Assembly: GCA_964030785.1 (NCBI GenBank)
Contig: OZ034969.1
Span: 40,319,201-40,383,200 of the forward strand
DNA length: 64,000 nt
Source: Siderastrea siderea
Lineage: Eukaryota; Cnidaria; Anthozoa; Scleractinia; Rhizangiidae
Direction: 5' to 3'
In this document: piece after piece, positions 9,673 through 18,797 of the stretch
How positions within the stretch are numbered: the first letter of the stretch is position 1
How the letters are laid out: each line of letters starts with the position of its first letter
Notes under the pieces: model-generated
Databases searched by the model: none
What the model saw: the letters and a program-made list of their open reading frames with translations, nothing else
What the model was told of the DNA's origin: nothing
Translations under genes and position numbers: made by a program

Positions 9673-11910
9673 TTATTTTTGAATTGCATAATGTCCGTAA
9701 GCGAAACTATTGATTTCATCGTTTGCTATATATCGTTTATCGTCGAAACAGCTGAGTGACACTTTATTGAGCTCGTAACTACCTAGTTGATGATTGATAC
9801 TTCTGATTGTTTTCATGGTATGATGTATTTGTTTGTTATTAATTAATACATTTTTATAATCTTCATGTTTGATGTCGTTCTTTATTGTATTTTTCTTTAT
9901 TCCTTTGGCTGTTTTTCCTACTTTCTGGTTGTCTTTTATGTAACTGTACATTTTTTATCGCAAACCGACAAATTCTGTGATTGGTATTCCAGCTGCTTCA
10001 TCCTTGAATTTACCAATTACCTTCTTGTTTGTCTTATCGAAATACGGAGAGTTTTCTGGATAGTCGCTGTTGTCAAATCGATCTTTGTCATTCCAAAAGT
10101 CTTGGTACACATCTTCAGCTTCAATCTCATATGTTAGACTGTCTGTGTCAGTGAATAGTAGTCTAGCCTTATTACCATACTTTTCTTTTATGTAGTTATA
10201 ATGAAAATCATACATTAATGTCTTACTTAGATCAAGAATACACATACCCACATATGCCGGCCTGTTTAGAGTTAGCGTTTCTTTGATCTTATGCACTGCT
10301 ACCAGATTTTCATTGAATATCTTACTGCTGACATAAGTTGGTTTAGAAGCCATCTTCAATAGTTTCTTCTCATCTGTAATAAGTCTGACATCGACACGCT
10401 TTCTTATGTTCTCCATCGTTTTTCCAAATACTGAATTGTTCATTAGCTTGAAGAAATCTTTTTCGAATGAATTTTTCGCTTGAGTACGTTTTTGTGTATT
10501 GAAGTCAATGTATTGTTTAAGCCAAGGTGACTGATTGAATTCTAATACTCTATGCACTTTCTTTACTTTCAATCCAAGATCAAGATACAACTGTAGATTT
10601 CTATAGTGTAGAACATATTTTTCTTTGTCGCATAAAGTAGGGATCAGTTTGTGTACTAGTCCCGTGGAAATATTAAATTTGTTTTGTATTTTCTTGCAAT
10701 AATCGGATAACATGTTATCAGTTATTTTAACCTTTTCCGGTCCTAGAGGGTAGTCATTATGAAGGTCATGCAACTCTTTGGGGTATTCTAGATCAACTTC
10801 TAGTATCAACCCTTTTTTGCTATCTTCATTATACTGGGCTAAGTTGATTTTATTTATTTGTTTTTCCGTCAACCATTTGAAACCACCAGTGGGGAGATAT
10901 TGACTCATAACCCAACCGTATAAATTATTAGCATCAAGGTACATAATATACTTTGAGGGCGCCTTCTCGTCGTATTCTCTCATGTACTTATTGTTTGCTT
11001 TTCCATATCGATTGGCAATATAAGATATACCACCACGCATGCCTTTTTCAATAAATTGATACATGTCTATGTCTGTCATTAGTTCTAGTTGAATATTGGT
11101 CATTTTTAGCATAGCATCCCATGACAAACCAGGAGATGTGAAATAATGACATGGATCAAGTTTATAATACTGAAGACAGGTCTTACGGAAGTTTTCAAAA
11201 ACATCTACTAATAGGAGAACGTCTGATTTTAAATACAAGTCATGATACTCACCCATATTTTTAAGATTGAATGTCTCCCAAAGAATCCGAGCATGTTTAT
11301 ATTCATCATCTGAAATATGCTCATTATTCAAGATACTAAAAAATTCATCTTTTGTTGGTAGTTTTGTTTTATCGAATTTTTCAAAACTGTCCATGAAATC
11401 GTACGGATAAATACCTTTTTTCCTCATCAATTCGAATTTTTCTTTTTTGAATTTTTTGCTTGTATATTTAAAAGCTTCTGCCGGCAAATTACTGACTAAT
11501 TTATCCAAACTTGAGCTCATAAACTGGAAACTATCAATGAAGGTAAGATGATTACCAAGCATGCAAGCCATATATTTTTCCATATTGTTTGGTATGGCAT
11601 TGATATTCATTTGTTTCTCCTCTCCTTTCTTATTTTTGTATGCATGTTTCTTAACAATAGCTCCAATCTCTTGCATTATAAAATGACTGTCATAACCTCT
11701 TAGATTATGGAATATAACAGGAATTTTGATTTCTTCTGGATTTATTCTAAGTTTCAGATTACAGTCTTGATGTGCTGAGCCTCTGTATTTGCCAGTAATA
11801 TGGCAATGATCTCTGACTCGAATGTCTTTTTCAGTATATTTTTTATCGCAGATGTGACATTCTTTTGCTTTTTCGAATTCCTCTTCATCCTCTTTCGTCA
11901 TTTTCAATGG
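9673..11910 (-). pseudogene. polB: Outer Polinton PolB, C-terminal part (split by the inner element; one nonsense codon)
   Basis: Protein-primed family B DNA polymerase. From the N-terminal side: a Cys/His module (CHICDKKY..DHCHITGKYRG..HQDC) like an endonuclease VII-type zinc site; exonuclease motif HNLRGYDSHF; SDVLLLVDVFENF; polymerase motif A DANNLYGW; motif B KLMNNSVFGK; motif C FTDTDS. The first residues of the long open frame above 11916 come from the inner element's TIR, not from the polymerase. TAA at 9955-9957 stops the frame after EFVGLR, but the frame continues to 9673 with a conserved-looking tail (KTIRSINHQLGSYELNKVSL), so this is a nonsense mutation. The N-terminal part lies at 32737-34239 on the far side of the inner element. 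Confidence 0.9.
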
Positions 11911-11916
11911 TTTGTT

Positions 11917-12247
11917 AGTAGTACATTGCGCCCATCTGGGTCCTAATGCTGGCTTCTGATTGGTCGAGAGCAAATCAATGACGTCACCGGAACCGGAAGT
12001 GCCTGTAACCGGAAGTCACATGGTTTAGAATGGGAAACCGCTGACCAGTGGGAAAAAAAGGATCGTGGGCTCATGGGAACCGGAAGTCACGTGGTTTGGA
12101 ATGGGAAACCGCTGACGAGTAGGAAAAAATGGATCGTGGGCTCAAGGGGAAGTAAAACCACTGAGAAAACGCGGGCTCAAAGTCCAAAGTCCAAAGTCCA
12201 ATTTTTGGAACGGGGGTGGTCCTTGACTCCAAAAAACAACACAAAAA
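11917..12247. repeat. Left TIR of the inner Polinton
   Basis: Nearly identical to the reverse complement of 32414-32730; the last 30 bp are weaker. It holds GATTGG (inverted CCAAT), TGACGTCA at 11979-11986 (CRE), four GGAAGT/CCGGAAG boxes of ETS type and one CACGTG, then two copies of a block GGGAAACCGCTGAC. It has one more 7-bp AGTCCAA unit than the right copy. Confidence 0.92.
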
Positions 12248-13531
12248 ATTTTAACATATAATTTATTGTCAAACTTTTTTCACAACAAGTGAGAGAAAAC
12301 AAAAATGAGTCCAAAGTCTAAACTGGATATGGTGGCTTGCGACGATGTCTGGAGGCATGATTCCATGAAGAGAGGCCCCCTGGTAGAGGACGAGGGCACA
12401 ATGACGAACTATGCAAGCCAGGCAGCGGCACGGAGTCCAAAGTTCAATGTCCTGGGAAGGAACACGCGCCCTGGGAAAGAGTATAAGTTGATCAGAAAAG
12501 TAATAATTTGCGAACAAATAATTCTGACCTAAAGCATGACCTTTGTATTTTAAAACGAATGAAGCGTATCCGTTTGCCAAACAGAATTAGAAGAACATAG
12601 CTTTCCAATTGACAGTTGTAAAACAGAATTAAATTTATTCACAGTAAACAGATTGAATTTACGACAAAATGTGTCAAATGTGTGCAACACTGTGCAATAA
12701 TCTGTAAACAAAACCAAAAGAGAATTTCTAGTAGTTTCGAAGCGAACACGCGTCTCCAATTACAAAATACAAAGCGACAAATAAAATAACAGCAATCAAA
12801 ACAAACGAAAAATGCCGATAAACGATTAAATGAATTTGCCTAGCGAACTTAAAGTGAAAGCACAAATAGATAAACTAGATTTGCTTGAATCACGAAACAG
12901 AATTATAACTCTAAGTTTATACTAAAATGATACGCTTAATAAAACTATACAGTAATTAACGAGGTCAAGTACCTAATTTATAGGCGACCGATGGTAACCG
13001 GTAGATATGGAGTTCCGCTTTTAGGCTTGGCTAAATCTATATATTTTTTTTAGCTGACAGTCAGAAAAAAATGATGCTTACTTTGCGTGGAGGTTTGCTT
13101 GTTGTTTTCAACAAGCCGCTCGCTTTCTTCTCGGCGAAAATACGAGTTGTCATCTCGTTTGTCTCACCGCGTTACAGTCAGCACATCGTTGGACTGTGGA
13201 AAAAAGAAATACAGAGAGTGAGTAAAAATAAATCAAATAGTCTTTCGGGTAGAAAAGGATTTTTTCACAACAACGCGGGAAATGGGAAAACATTGCGAGC
13301 TAAACAGAACCGCTTCGGTTTTCAATTTTTTTCGAGGCGACAAAAAATTAGTTTCATTTCGAAAAACAAAACTAGTAAACGAGTATTATAAGACACACTG
13401 TTTTTTAATCGAAAAGTTCGTCGTTGTGGGAAAAACAGGCTAAACACTTCAATATTTTTAGCCGGCAGCAAAACACAACACTTACCTCGTGTTAAGCTTT
13501 CGCTGTTTTCAAAACATCCATTCGGCGGCTT

Positions 13532-13669
13532 CTACAGATAAAAATCTCCCACATTTTTCGCTGAAATCTTAGCTGTCATCGTTTTGTTTGTAAAGCCGAG
13601 GGTTGCTGGGGTAAAGCGATGAATAAATCTGTGAAAAAACTGTCGTAAGTCTCCCTGACCTTCCTCCAT
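13532..13669 (-). CDS. Possible 45-residue protein with its own promoter
   Basis: ATG at 13669 in a strong context (AAGATGG) opens 45 codons: MEEGQGDLRQFFHRF, then a short K/T/A part ending in FYL. A TATATAA box lies at 13706-13712, 40 nt upstream, and a consensus CRE TGACGTCA at 13724-13731 behind it. The 40-nt TATA-to-ATG spacing equals that of the accepted genes in this element. It could also be the first exon of a spliced early gene. No family recognised. Confidence 0.35.
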   Translation of the reverse strand: MEEGQGDLRQFFHRFIHRFTPATLGFTNKTMTAKISAKNVGDFYL

Positions 13670-14089
13670 CTTGAAAAAAAGAAAGTTCGGGGGTAATTTT
13701 GCTGCTTATATAGCTAAACAGTGTGACGTCATTTGGTTGTGATTGGTCAGTCCCAGTCAGGCCATGGTCAAGGTCCAAGGCCATGGTCAAAGTATCAGCC
13801 GATCAGAAGCAGAGTTTCACAACAACGCGGGGAATGGGAAAACATTGCGAGCTAAACAGAACCGCTTCGGTTTTCAAATTTTTTTTTTTTGTTTTTTTTT
13901 GTTTGAGGCGACAAAAAAAAAATAGTTTCATCTCAACTCTCCAGAAAAAGTCAACGGACATGACGTGGTTGTTTTTTTATAGAGAAAGCGAATCATTAAT
14001 TAAATCCTGGAGCACGTGGGCTCAGAGGAAAGAAAAGAGAGGACATTTCGTGACGCTTACATGACGTATCAGAATAGGCCTCTGGCTAG

Positions 14090-14183
14090 GGTGGGAAACC
14101 GCTGACCAGTGGAAAAAAAGGATCGCGGGCTCAGGATGGAGCAAAACTGCTGAGGAACGCGGGCTCAAAGTCCACAGTCCAAT
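14090..14183 (+). repeat. Third copy of the TIR core, placed upstream of the first penton-like gene
   Basis: GGGAAACCGCTGACCAGT, GGATCGCGGGCTCA and CGCGGGCTCAAAGTCC follow each other as in both TIRs (12043-12210), with small indels. It sits just upstream of the TATA box at 14202. Either a captured older TIR or a promoter element shared with the ends. Confidence 0.75.
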
Positions 14184-14201
14184 TTGAGCATCGGGGGCAG
14201 G

Positions 14202-14209
14202 TATAAAAA
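14202..14209 (+). promoter_or_regulatory. TATA box of the first penton-like gene
   Basis: TATAAAAAG, 41 nt upstream of the ATG at 14243. The same spacing (40-45 nt) is seen at 16390 (gene 16435), 24505 (24547) and 28072 (28113), and on the minus strand at 16264 (gene 16220) and 13712 (13669). A box at 21131 stands 63 nt before 21194. Confidence 0.8.
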
Positions 14210-14242
14210 GGTAACCAGAGGGGTTAGGTGGTGATTGTGACC

Positions 14243-15295
14243 ATGAGTTTTTACATCACCCTTATCAGTGATCAAGCACAAGGCACGAATCAAAAATTTA
14301 CTGCCAGACTTCCTCATTCACATTATTTGGTGGAAGATGATTGGGAAGCGGCCTTGGTTCATATCTCACACCCAGCTTTTTATCAACAATTGGGAGATCA
14401 AACCAAGCAGAATTGGACGCAAGAAGATAGTCAAAAACATTGGATGAAAACAGATATCAGATACATACCAAAACGTGCTGATGGAACGGCTCCCATTCAA
14501 GTGACCAAACAAATCCATTTACCGCCAGGGTATTACCACAATTTGAAAGAGGCATGGATTGCCATCGCTTACGAAATAGAAAAACAACACATGGAAGTCA
14601 TGATGGATATAGCCAAAATGGACGTGGACGATCTAGGGAAACGACAACAACTAGCCGCTCTTAACCTGGCTCAACCCTACGTGAAAATCACCAATGCCGG
14701 CATCGCCTCCGAATTAGATTCGTTGTATGTACTCATACCAGCCAACATGCAATTTGAAATGGAATGGAAATTGGCCAGCCTGATGGGACTTGTCAAAGAT
14801 GGAACGCCAACGCAGAGAATTGTCCAAGAAAAAAATTATCTGGTGAAACATATCGTGGATTACGACGATCGCCACAAATGGACACCCACCATAGGGCCTG
14901 TCAACAAATATCCACCGCATGGCATCGTCTCTGTCAGCTTTACCCACCCCGATTTCGAGTATGAGTTGTTCTTGGGTCCTAATCTCAGTCGACAACCATT
15001 TCCCACCACCCAAACCGTCAAACCGCAACAAGGACGACAACAACTCATGATTTACACGGATCTCGTCATTGACAGCGTGGTTGGAAATCAAGAAAAAGGT
15101 TTTTTACGTGCCATTGATGCTGGCAATACCGATCATCAGTTTGATACCACGCAACGGATGTATTTTCCTCTTGGCAAAACCATCTTTGACAGCATTGCCA
15201 TTGACATTCAAACAGCGAATGGACAGCCGGCTCCTTTCAAACAAGGCAGTACCATCATTACCCTTCAACTCTCCAGAAAAAGTCAACGGACATGA
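14243..15295 (+). CDS. Penton-like (minor capsid) protein, paralogue 1
   Basis: 350 residues, starting MSFYITLISDQAQ. An ATG 15 nt upstream is in frame, but 14243 has the ACC context and matches the starts of the two paralogues. Shared features: FY(I/V)TL near the N-terminus, then a WEAALVHI-type strand, LGPNL in the middle, a YTDLV strand, and a final FKQGSTIITLQL strand. The pattern belongs to a family that I recall beside hexon genes in many animal Polintons. I take it as the penton or another minor capsid protein, by inference. The first of three paralogues here and the most divergent one. Its last 34 bp were copied upstream at 13933-13966. Confidence 0.65.
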   Translation: MSFYITLISDQAQGTNQKFTARLPHSHYLVEDDWEAALVHISHPAFYQQLGDQTKQNWTQEDSQKHWMKTDIRYIPKRADGTAPIQVTKQIHLPPGYYHNLKEAWIAIAYEIEKQHMEVMMDIAKMDVDDLGKRQQLAALNLAQPYVKITNAGIASELDSLYVLIPANMQFEMEWKLASLMGLVKDGTPTQRIVQEKNYLVKHIVDYDDRHKWTPTIGPVNKYPPHGIVSVSFTHPDFEYELFLGPNLSRQPFPTTQTVKPQQGRQQLMIYTDLVIDSVVGNQEKGFLRAIDAGNTDHQFDTTQRMYFPLGKTIFDSIAIDIQTANGQPAPFKQGSTIITLQLSRKSQRT

Positions 15296-15299
15296 CGTC

Positions 15300-15524
15300 A
15301 GGGTTGTGAACTTTTTTATTTTAATTAAAAAAAGAGTTGATGTTTTTTACAAATGGTGGTCTGTGTTCTTTGCCACGCGGGTTGGGGTGCTCCTATTTAC
15401 AATTGAAAAAAGCTATCTACAGTTTGAAAAAATAAAAAGTAAAAAGAAAAGCTATGTACAATTGGAAAAAATAAAAATTGAAAAGAAAGCTATGTACAAT
15501 TCCAAAAATAAAAAAAACTAAAAA
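15300..15524. other. AT-rich intergenic segment between convergent genes
   Basis: Contains repeated AAAAATAAAAA and TATGTACAATT words and possible polyadenylation signals for both flanking genes. No gene seen. Confidence 0.4.
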
Positions 15525-16220
15525 TTACAAATGAAAGTCTTCGAGCTCCCGACGTAATTGATCAATGTTCTCGGGTAGACAGAACGTGCGGTTGAACAAG
15601 GCTTGAATTTCGGCTCGGGTTTTGTCGTCCACATCCCGGGATCCCACAATAGCACTGCTTTGATGAAGGGTGGGCTTTTTAGGTCCCCAAGGAACAAATT
15701 GACTGCCAGTGACCAGGGTGGCGGCATTCTCATTGACTTGGTAGTAATGGTCCGAGCGGTACCATGATTGACTGGGTATGTCAAACAGGTAGACGGGTTT
15801 GCCTTGATCCATAGCCAATTGCACAGTCCAACCAGTGCCTCCTTTCACGCGTTTATGATCCTGTTCCAAGATGCCAAAGGCATAGATGGTATGGGCTTTT
15901 TTGGCAATTTGATAATTGCGTTGCAATAATTGCAAGGTGTAAAAATGACTGGGCATCTGTTTGCCTAGTTTCTCAGCCGCCTGGTGAAGATGGGGGTTGG
16001 CCAGCATCAGGACTTCCACCGTAGAAGGGGTGATGAAAGTGGCTCGAGGATGGTTCGGGGGGACGAGGACTTCTAGTTGCATCCCAAAGTGTTTGGCATG
16101 TTCTTCCACGAGGGCATCCGTACCTTTGGCTCCCCCTGTGTAGACCACATGGCCATGACCCACTTGCAGTTCCAAGGCACCGAGATCTTGTTCTCCGATC
16201 ATGTCAATGTCTGGGGGCAT
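15525..16220 (-). CDS. SLOG-like nucleotide-binding domain protein
   Basis: 231 residues from ATG 16220. A TATTTAAGG box stands 40 nt upstream on the minus strand. The N-terminal half has YTGGAKGTDALVEEHAKHFG (residues about 27-46), then a strand and PPNHPRA. The second half has IYAFGIL and the glycine-rich GGTGWTVQLAMDQGKPVYLF, followed later by VGSRDV. A Rossmann-like order with GG-(A)-G-D and GGTGW is typical of the SLOG superfamily (LOG, DprA, YpsA and related nucleotide sensors or hydrolases). A precise family cannot be given. In bacteria SLOG proteins sense or cleave nucleotides in conflict systems, often with SLATT membrane partners; this element also encodes a SLATT-like protein at 24923. 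A role in nucleotide signalling or host-defence interference is inference. The gene is divergent from the GRF gene. Confidence 0.6.
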   Translation of the reverse strand: MPPDIDMIGEQDLGALELQVGHGHVVYTGGAKGTDALVEEHAKHFGMQLEVLVPPNHPRATFITPSTVEVLMLANPHLHQAAEKLGKQMPSHFYTLQLLQRNYQIAKKAHTIYAFGILEQDHKRVKGGTGWTVQLAMDQGKPVYLFDIPSQSWYRSDHYYQVNENAATLVTGSQFVPWGPKKPTLHQSSAIVGSRDVDDKTRAEIQALFNRTFCLPENIDQLRRELEDFHL

Positions 16221-16434
16221 GGCTTTGAGAATGATAACTCAGGGACCAAGGGAGCTCCTTAAATAGGGACAGTTGACCAATGGGAAGACAAGAGGACCTT
16301 ATTTGGAGAGGCAAAAGCTGACCAATGGGACGATAACAAGTCCTTATTTGGATTGAATAAGCTGACCAATGACAGGCAAGGGCCCAACGTATAAAAAGGC
16401 ATGGGCAGTGGGGGTGAAATCAACCTTGAGTACG
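16221..16434. promoter_or_regulatory. Bidirectional promoter between the SLOG and GRF genes
   Basis: Contains three GACCAATG boxes (near 16273, 16319, 16362; CCAAT type) and two copies of CCTTATTTGGA, with a minus-strand TATTTAAGG at about 16257-16265 and a plus-strand TATAAAAAGG at 16390-16399. Each TATA box is 40-45 nt from its ATG. Confidence 0.7.
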
Positions 16435-17307
16435 ATGTCTGTCGATCGGAAGAGAAAGCCAAGCGTACACCCTGCGGGGAAGAAGAAGAAGAAGAGCATT
16501 CAACATATGACGCCCGTGGACTGTGATCCTGTGGTCTGCGAGGTCGTGGAAGACACTCGAGCTGCGGTAGAAGACACTCGAGCTGCGGTGGAAGATATGA
16601 TGAAAGAATTGAATGATATGGTGTCCCCGCCTGAATACATGGTGACGTATGTGGAAGATCCTCCCAGTTCGGTGGACACTATGGTATGCCCTTGCCATGA
16701 GGTGCGTTTGGAGGCCCGAGAATCTCAAAAGGGATGGAAGTATGTGAAATGTCCCATGCAACCGTGTTTGCTGTTTTGTGGACAAGATCAAGTTCTGGAG
16801 TATATGAAAGCCGTGTATAGTCAACCTCATGTAGAAGTGTTGGACATGTGGGGTGGTTTGCAATGCTTTTGCCGTGAACCCGCCACGCTTCAACAGAGTC
16901 ATTCGACTCAGAACCCCGATCGCTTGTTTCTGACTTGTTCCAAGAAAACGTGTGGCTTCTTCCGATGGGCCGATCAACCCTTGGGTCCCAAGTACTGGAC
17001 GTGGTTTCATGACAACCCTCCCAAAAAAGCCAACCAACAAGCTGAACCACCCACCCGTGATGCTCAAGGATATCCCAAACGTGGAGTAGACATCCCTGGT
17101 CCTCCAGTCCAAAGGAAAGAGGACGTGGAACGAGAACGGCCCCTGACAGATTATGAGAAACAATTGTTACGAGAAATTCAAGATCTCAAGAACCGTCAAG
17201 AAATGATGGTAGCCCCAGCTCCACCACCCCCTAAGTACAGTGACAGTGTGGAGAACTGGCAGAAAGGTCTAGAGACCATCAGCTGCGGCCGTCTAGGTCT
17301 CTTTTAA
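16435..17307 (+). CDS. Double GRF-type zinc finger protein with a PPxY motif
   Basis: 290 residues from ATG 16435; an in-frame ATG at 16369 precedes the TATA box and is rejected. N-terminus: basic DRKRKPS..GKKKKK (nuclear signal-like), then an eight-residue direct repeat EDTRAAVE. Two zinc modules follow: CPCHEVRL..KCPMQPCLLFC and CFCREPATL..LTCSKKTCGFFRWAD, both of zf-GRF layout. The C-terminal third is proline- and charge-rich, with PPPPKYSD, a PPxY late-domain-like motif, and a short coiled part. GRF fingers bind single-stranded nucleic acid in APE2, TOP3A and NEIL3; here a replication or recombination accessory role is likely. An equivalent gene is known to me from other animal Polintons. 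Confidence 0.7.
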   Translation: MSVDRKRKPSVHPAGKKKKKSIQHMTPVDCDPVVCEVVEDTRAAVEDTRAAVEDMMKELNDMVSPPEYMVTYVEDPPSSVDTMVCPCHEVRLEARESQKGWKYVKCPMQPCLLFCGQDQVLEYMKAVYSQPHVEVLDMWGGLQCFCREPATLQQSHSTQNPDRLFLTCSKKTCGFFRWADQPLGPKYWTWFHDNPPKKANQQAEPPTRDAQGYPKRGVDIPGPPVQRKEDVERERPLTDYEKQLLREIQDLKNRQEMMVAPAPPPPKYSDSVENWQKGLETISCGRLGLF

Positions 17308-17343
17308 AAAGGAGTAGGAATAAAATTTTTTATCAATGTCACC

Positions 17344-17694
17344 ATGGAGTCTGTGTGTTATGCGTGGGATTCTGTCTTGTCCCTGGTACAATGGCAATGT
17401 CATCAAACCCTTTGTCAAGTCTTATATGATCACCAACCCGGCAACCAAATCCCCATACCCCCTTGTCCCGAGGACACGCATCCTCTCCACCTCTTTGAAG
17501 AAACCCATGTCGACCGCAACCTGTATCGATGGGTGGTGTTTGTCTTATGGTTAAAAGCTCACCCAGAGGCATGGCGATGGTATCGAATCATTCAAAAGGC
17601 GCATCCCCACACGGTCCCCACCATATCGACCTTATGGGGTGAATGCCAGAACGTATGGCCCCTCGAAAGAAAAAGGTCTCCCAATCATGGTTGA
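17344..17694 (+). CDS. Small unknown protein upstream of the integrase
   Basis: 116 residues from an excellent start context (ACCATGG), rich in Trp, Cys and His (LYRWVVFVLWLKAHPEAWRW, WECQNVW-like end). Its last 52 nt overlap the integrase start in another frame. TTTAAAAAGG at about 17303 may be its TATA box. No family recognised. The composition is unlike random frames, and the reading frame has codon bias like its neighbours, which supports a real gene. Confidence 0.5.
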   Translation: MESVCYAWDSVLSLVQWQCHQTLCQVLYDHQPGNQIPIPPCPEDTHPLHLFEETHVDRNLYRWVVFVLWLKAHPEAWRWYRIIQKAHPHTVPTISTLWGECQNVWPLERKRSPNHG

Positions 17695-18794
17695 GTCAGT
17701 ACCACGATCCTCGAGCCCCCGGCAGTTTAGGAGGGGTGCAACGATTTGCTAAAGCCCATCGTCTCCCTTTGAAAAAAGCTCAACGGGTCTTGGAACGGGA
17801 TTTGGCCTATACGTTACATAAACCACGACGTCGTCGTTTTCCCACCGTCCCCGTGATCGTAGGAGGATTAGATGATCAATGGGTCGCGGATTTAGTGGAA
17901 GTGCAACCCTTGGCCAAGTATAATCGGGGTATACGATACTTGTTGACGGTCTTGGATGTGTTGTCCAAGTACGTGTGGGTACAACCGTTGAAAGACAAAA
18001 CCGGGGTGGCGTTGGTCCATGCCTTTGACAAGATTTTGAAAGAAGGACGACGTCACCCGAATCGATTGCAAACGGATCGAGGGAAAGAATTTTACAACCG
18101 GACCTTTCAACGATGGCTTGACGAGCAAGGCATTCAACATTTTTCGACTGAAGGGGATGCGAAAGCCAGTGTGGTGGAACGATTTAACCGCACCTTGAAA
18201 GAACGGTTGTACCGTTATTTCACCGCGGCCAACACCTTACAGTTTGACGATGTCTTACCCGAGTTGGTGCAAGGGTATAATGCCACCCGGCATCGAAGTA
18301 TTGGTATGGCCCCTCAAGACGTGACGTGGGACAACGAAGAAGCGGTGTGGAAACGATTGTATGCCCAACGGTTGAAAGACCAGAAAAAACCTAAATTCAA
18401 AGTCGGAGATCGTGTACGTCTCAATAAGATTCATCGTACCTTTGAAAAAGGCTATTTACCCGGTTGGACCGAAGAAGTGTTTGTGGTGCATCGTGTGATC
18501 CCGGGATCTGTGCCCACGTATAAGATTCACGAATGGGATGAGACCCCCGTCCAAGGTACGTTTTATGAAGAGGATTTACAAAAAGTCCATGTATCCGAGG
18601 TGTTTCGCATCGAAAAGGTACTTAAGCGACAAAAAGATCGTTGGTTGGTCAAGTGGAAAGGGTGGCCCGACAAGTACAATAGTTGGATTCGTAGTCAAGA
18701 CGTCACGTCTCTCCAACCACCCCAGAGGAAAAGCCCACCCAAACGACAACTGAAGACTAAAGAGACAAGCCCACCCAAAAGACGACGTGACTAA
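17643..18794 (+). CDS. int: Polinton rve-family integrase with chromodomain
   Basis: 383 residues; an alternative start at 17655 (MAPRKKK) is equally good. Retroviral-type core with catalytic D83 (VADLVE), D145 (TDRGKEF) and E179 (VVERFNR); 33 residues lie between the last two, the same as in the outer integrase. An SH3-like part (KFKVGDRVRLNK) follows, then a chromodomain (FRIEKVLKRQKDRWLVKWKGW) and a basic tail (SPPKRRRD). It cuts and joins the element ends into host DNA; the chromodomain may steer it to modified histones. The N-terminal zinc-binding domain is not obvious. It appears intact and is probably the enzyme that made the 6-bp TTTGTT duplication. Confidence 0.93.
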   Translation: MPERMAPRKKKVSQSWLSQYHDPRAPGSLGGVQRFAKAHRLPLKKAQRVLERDLAYTLHKPRRRRFPTVPVIVGGLDDQWVADLVEVQPLAKYNRGIRYLLTVLDVLSKYVWVQPLKDKTGVALVHAFDKILKEGRRHPNRLQTDRGKEFYNRTFQRWLDEQGIQHFSTEGDAKASVVERFNRTLKERLYRYFTAANTLQFDDVLPELVQGYNATRHRSIGMAPQDVTWDNEEAVWKRLYAQRLKDQKKPKFKVGDRVRLNKIHRTFEKGYLPGWTEEVFVVHRVIPGSVPTYKIHEWDETPVQGTFYEEDLQKVHVSEVFRIEKVLKRQKDRWLVKWKGWPDKYNSWIRSQDVTSLQPPQRKSPPKRQLKTKETSPPKRRRD

Positions 18795-18797
18795 ACA

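Larger units (their letters stand above)
12250..14200. other. 2-kb non-coding segment with internal repeats in the inner Polinton
   Basis: No convincing long gene. Visible structure: a direct repeat of about 95-117 bp at 13263-13357 and 13815-13931 (both start TTTCACAACAACGCGG); a 34-bp copy of the 3' end of the 14243 gene at 13933-13966 (its source is 15265-15299); a TIR-like block at 14090-14183; and a possible small minus-strand gene at 13532-13669. Open frames at 12305, 13071 and 13723 run through these repeats and are not credible genes. Confidence 0.6.

Noticed and set aside
12305..13391. Plus frames at 12305 and 13071 in the left segment of the inner Polinton
   Set aside because: They run through repeats, lack a promoter and show no protein-like composition.
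16420..17163. 247-codon minus frame opposite the GRF gene
   Set aside because: Antisense shadow; the plus strand has two complete zinc modules and a TATA box.
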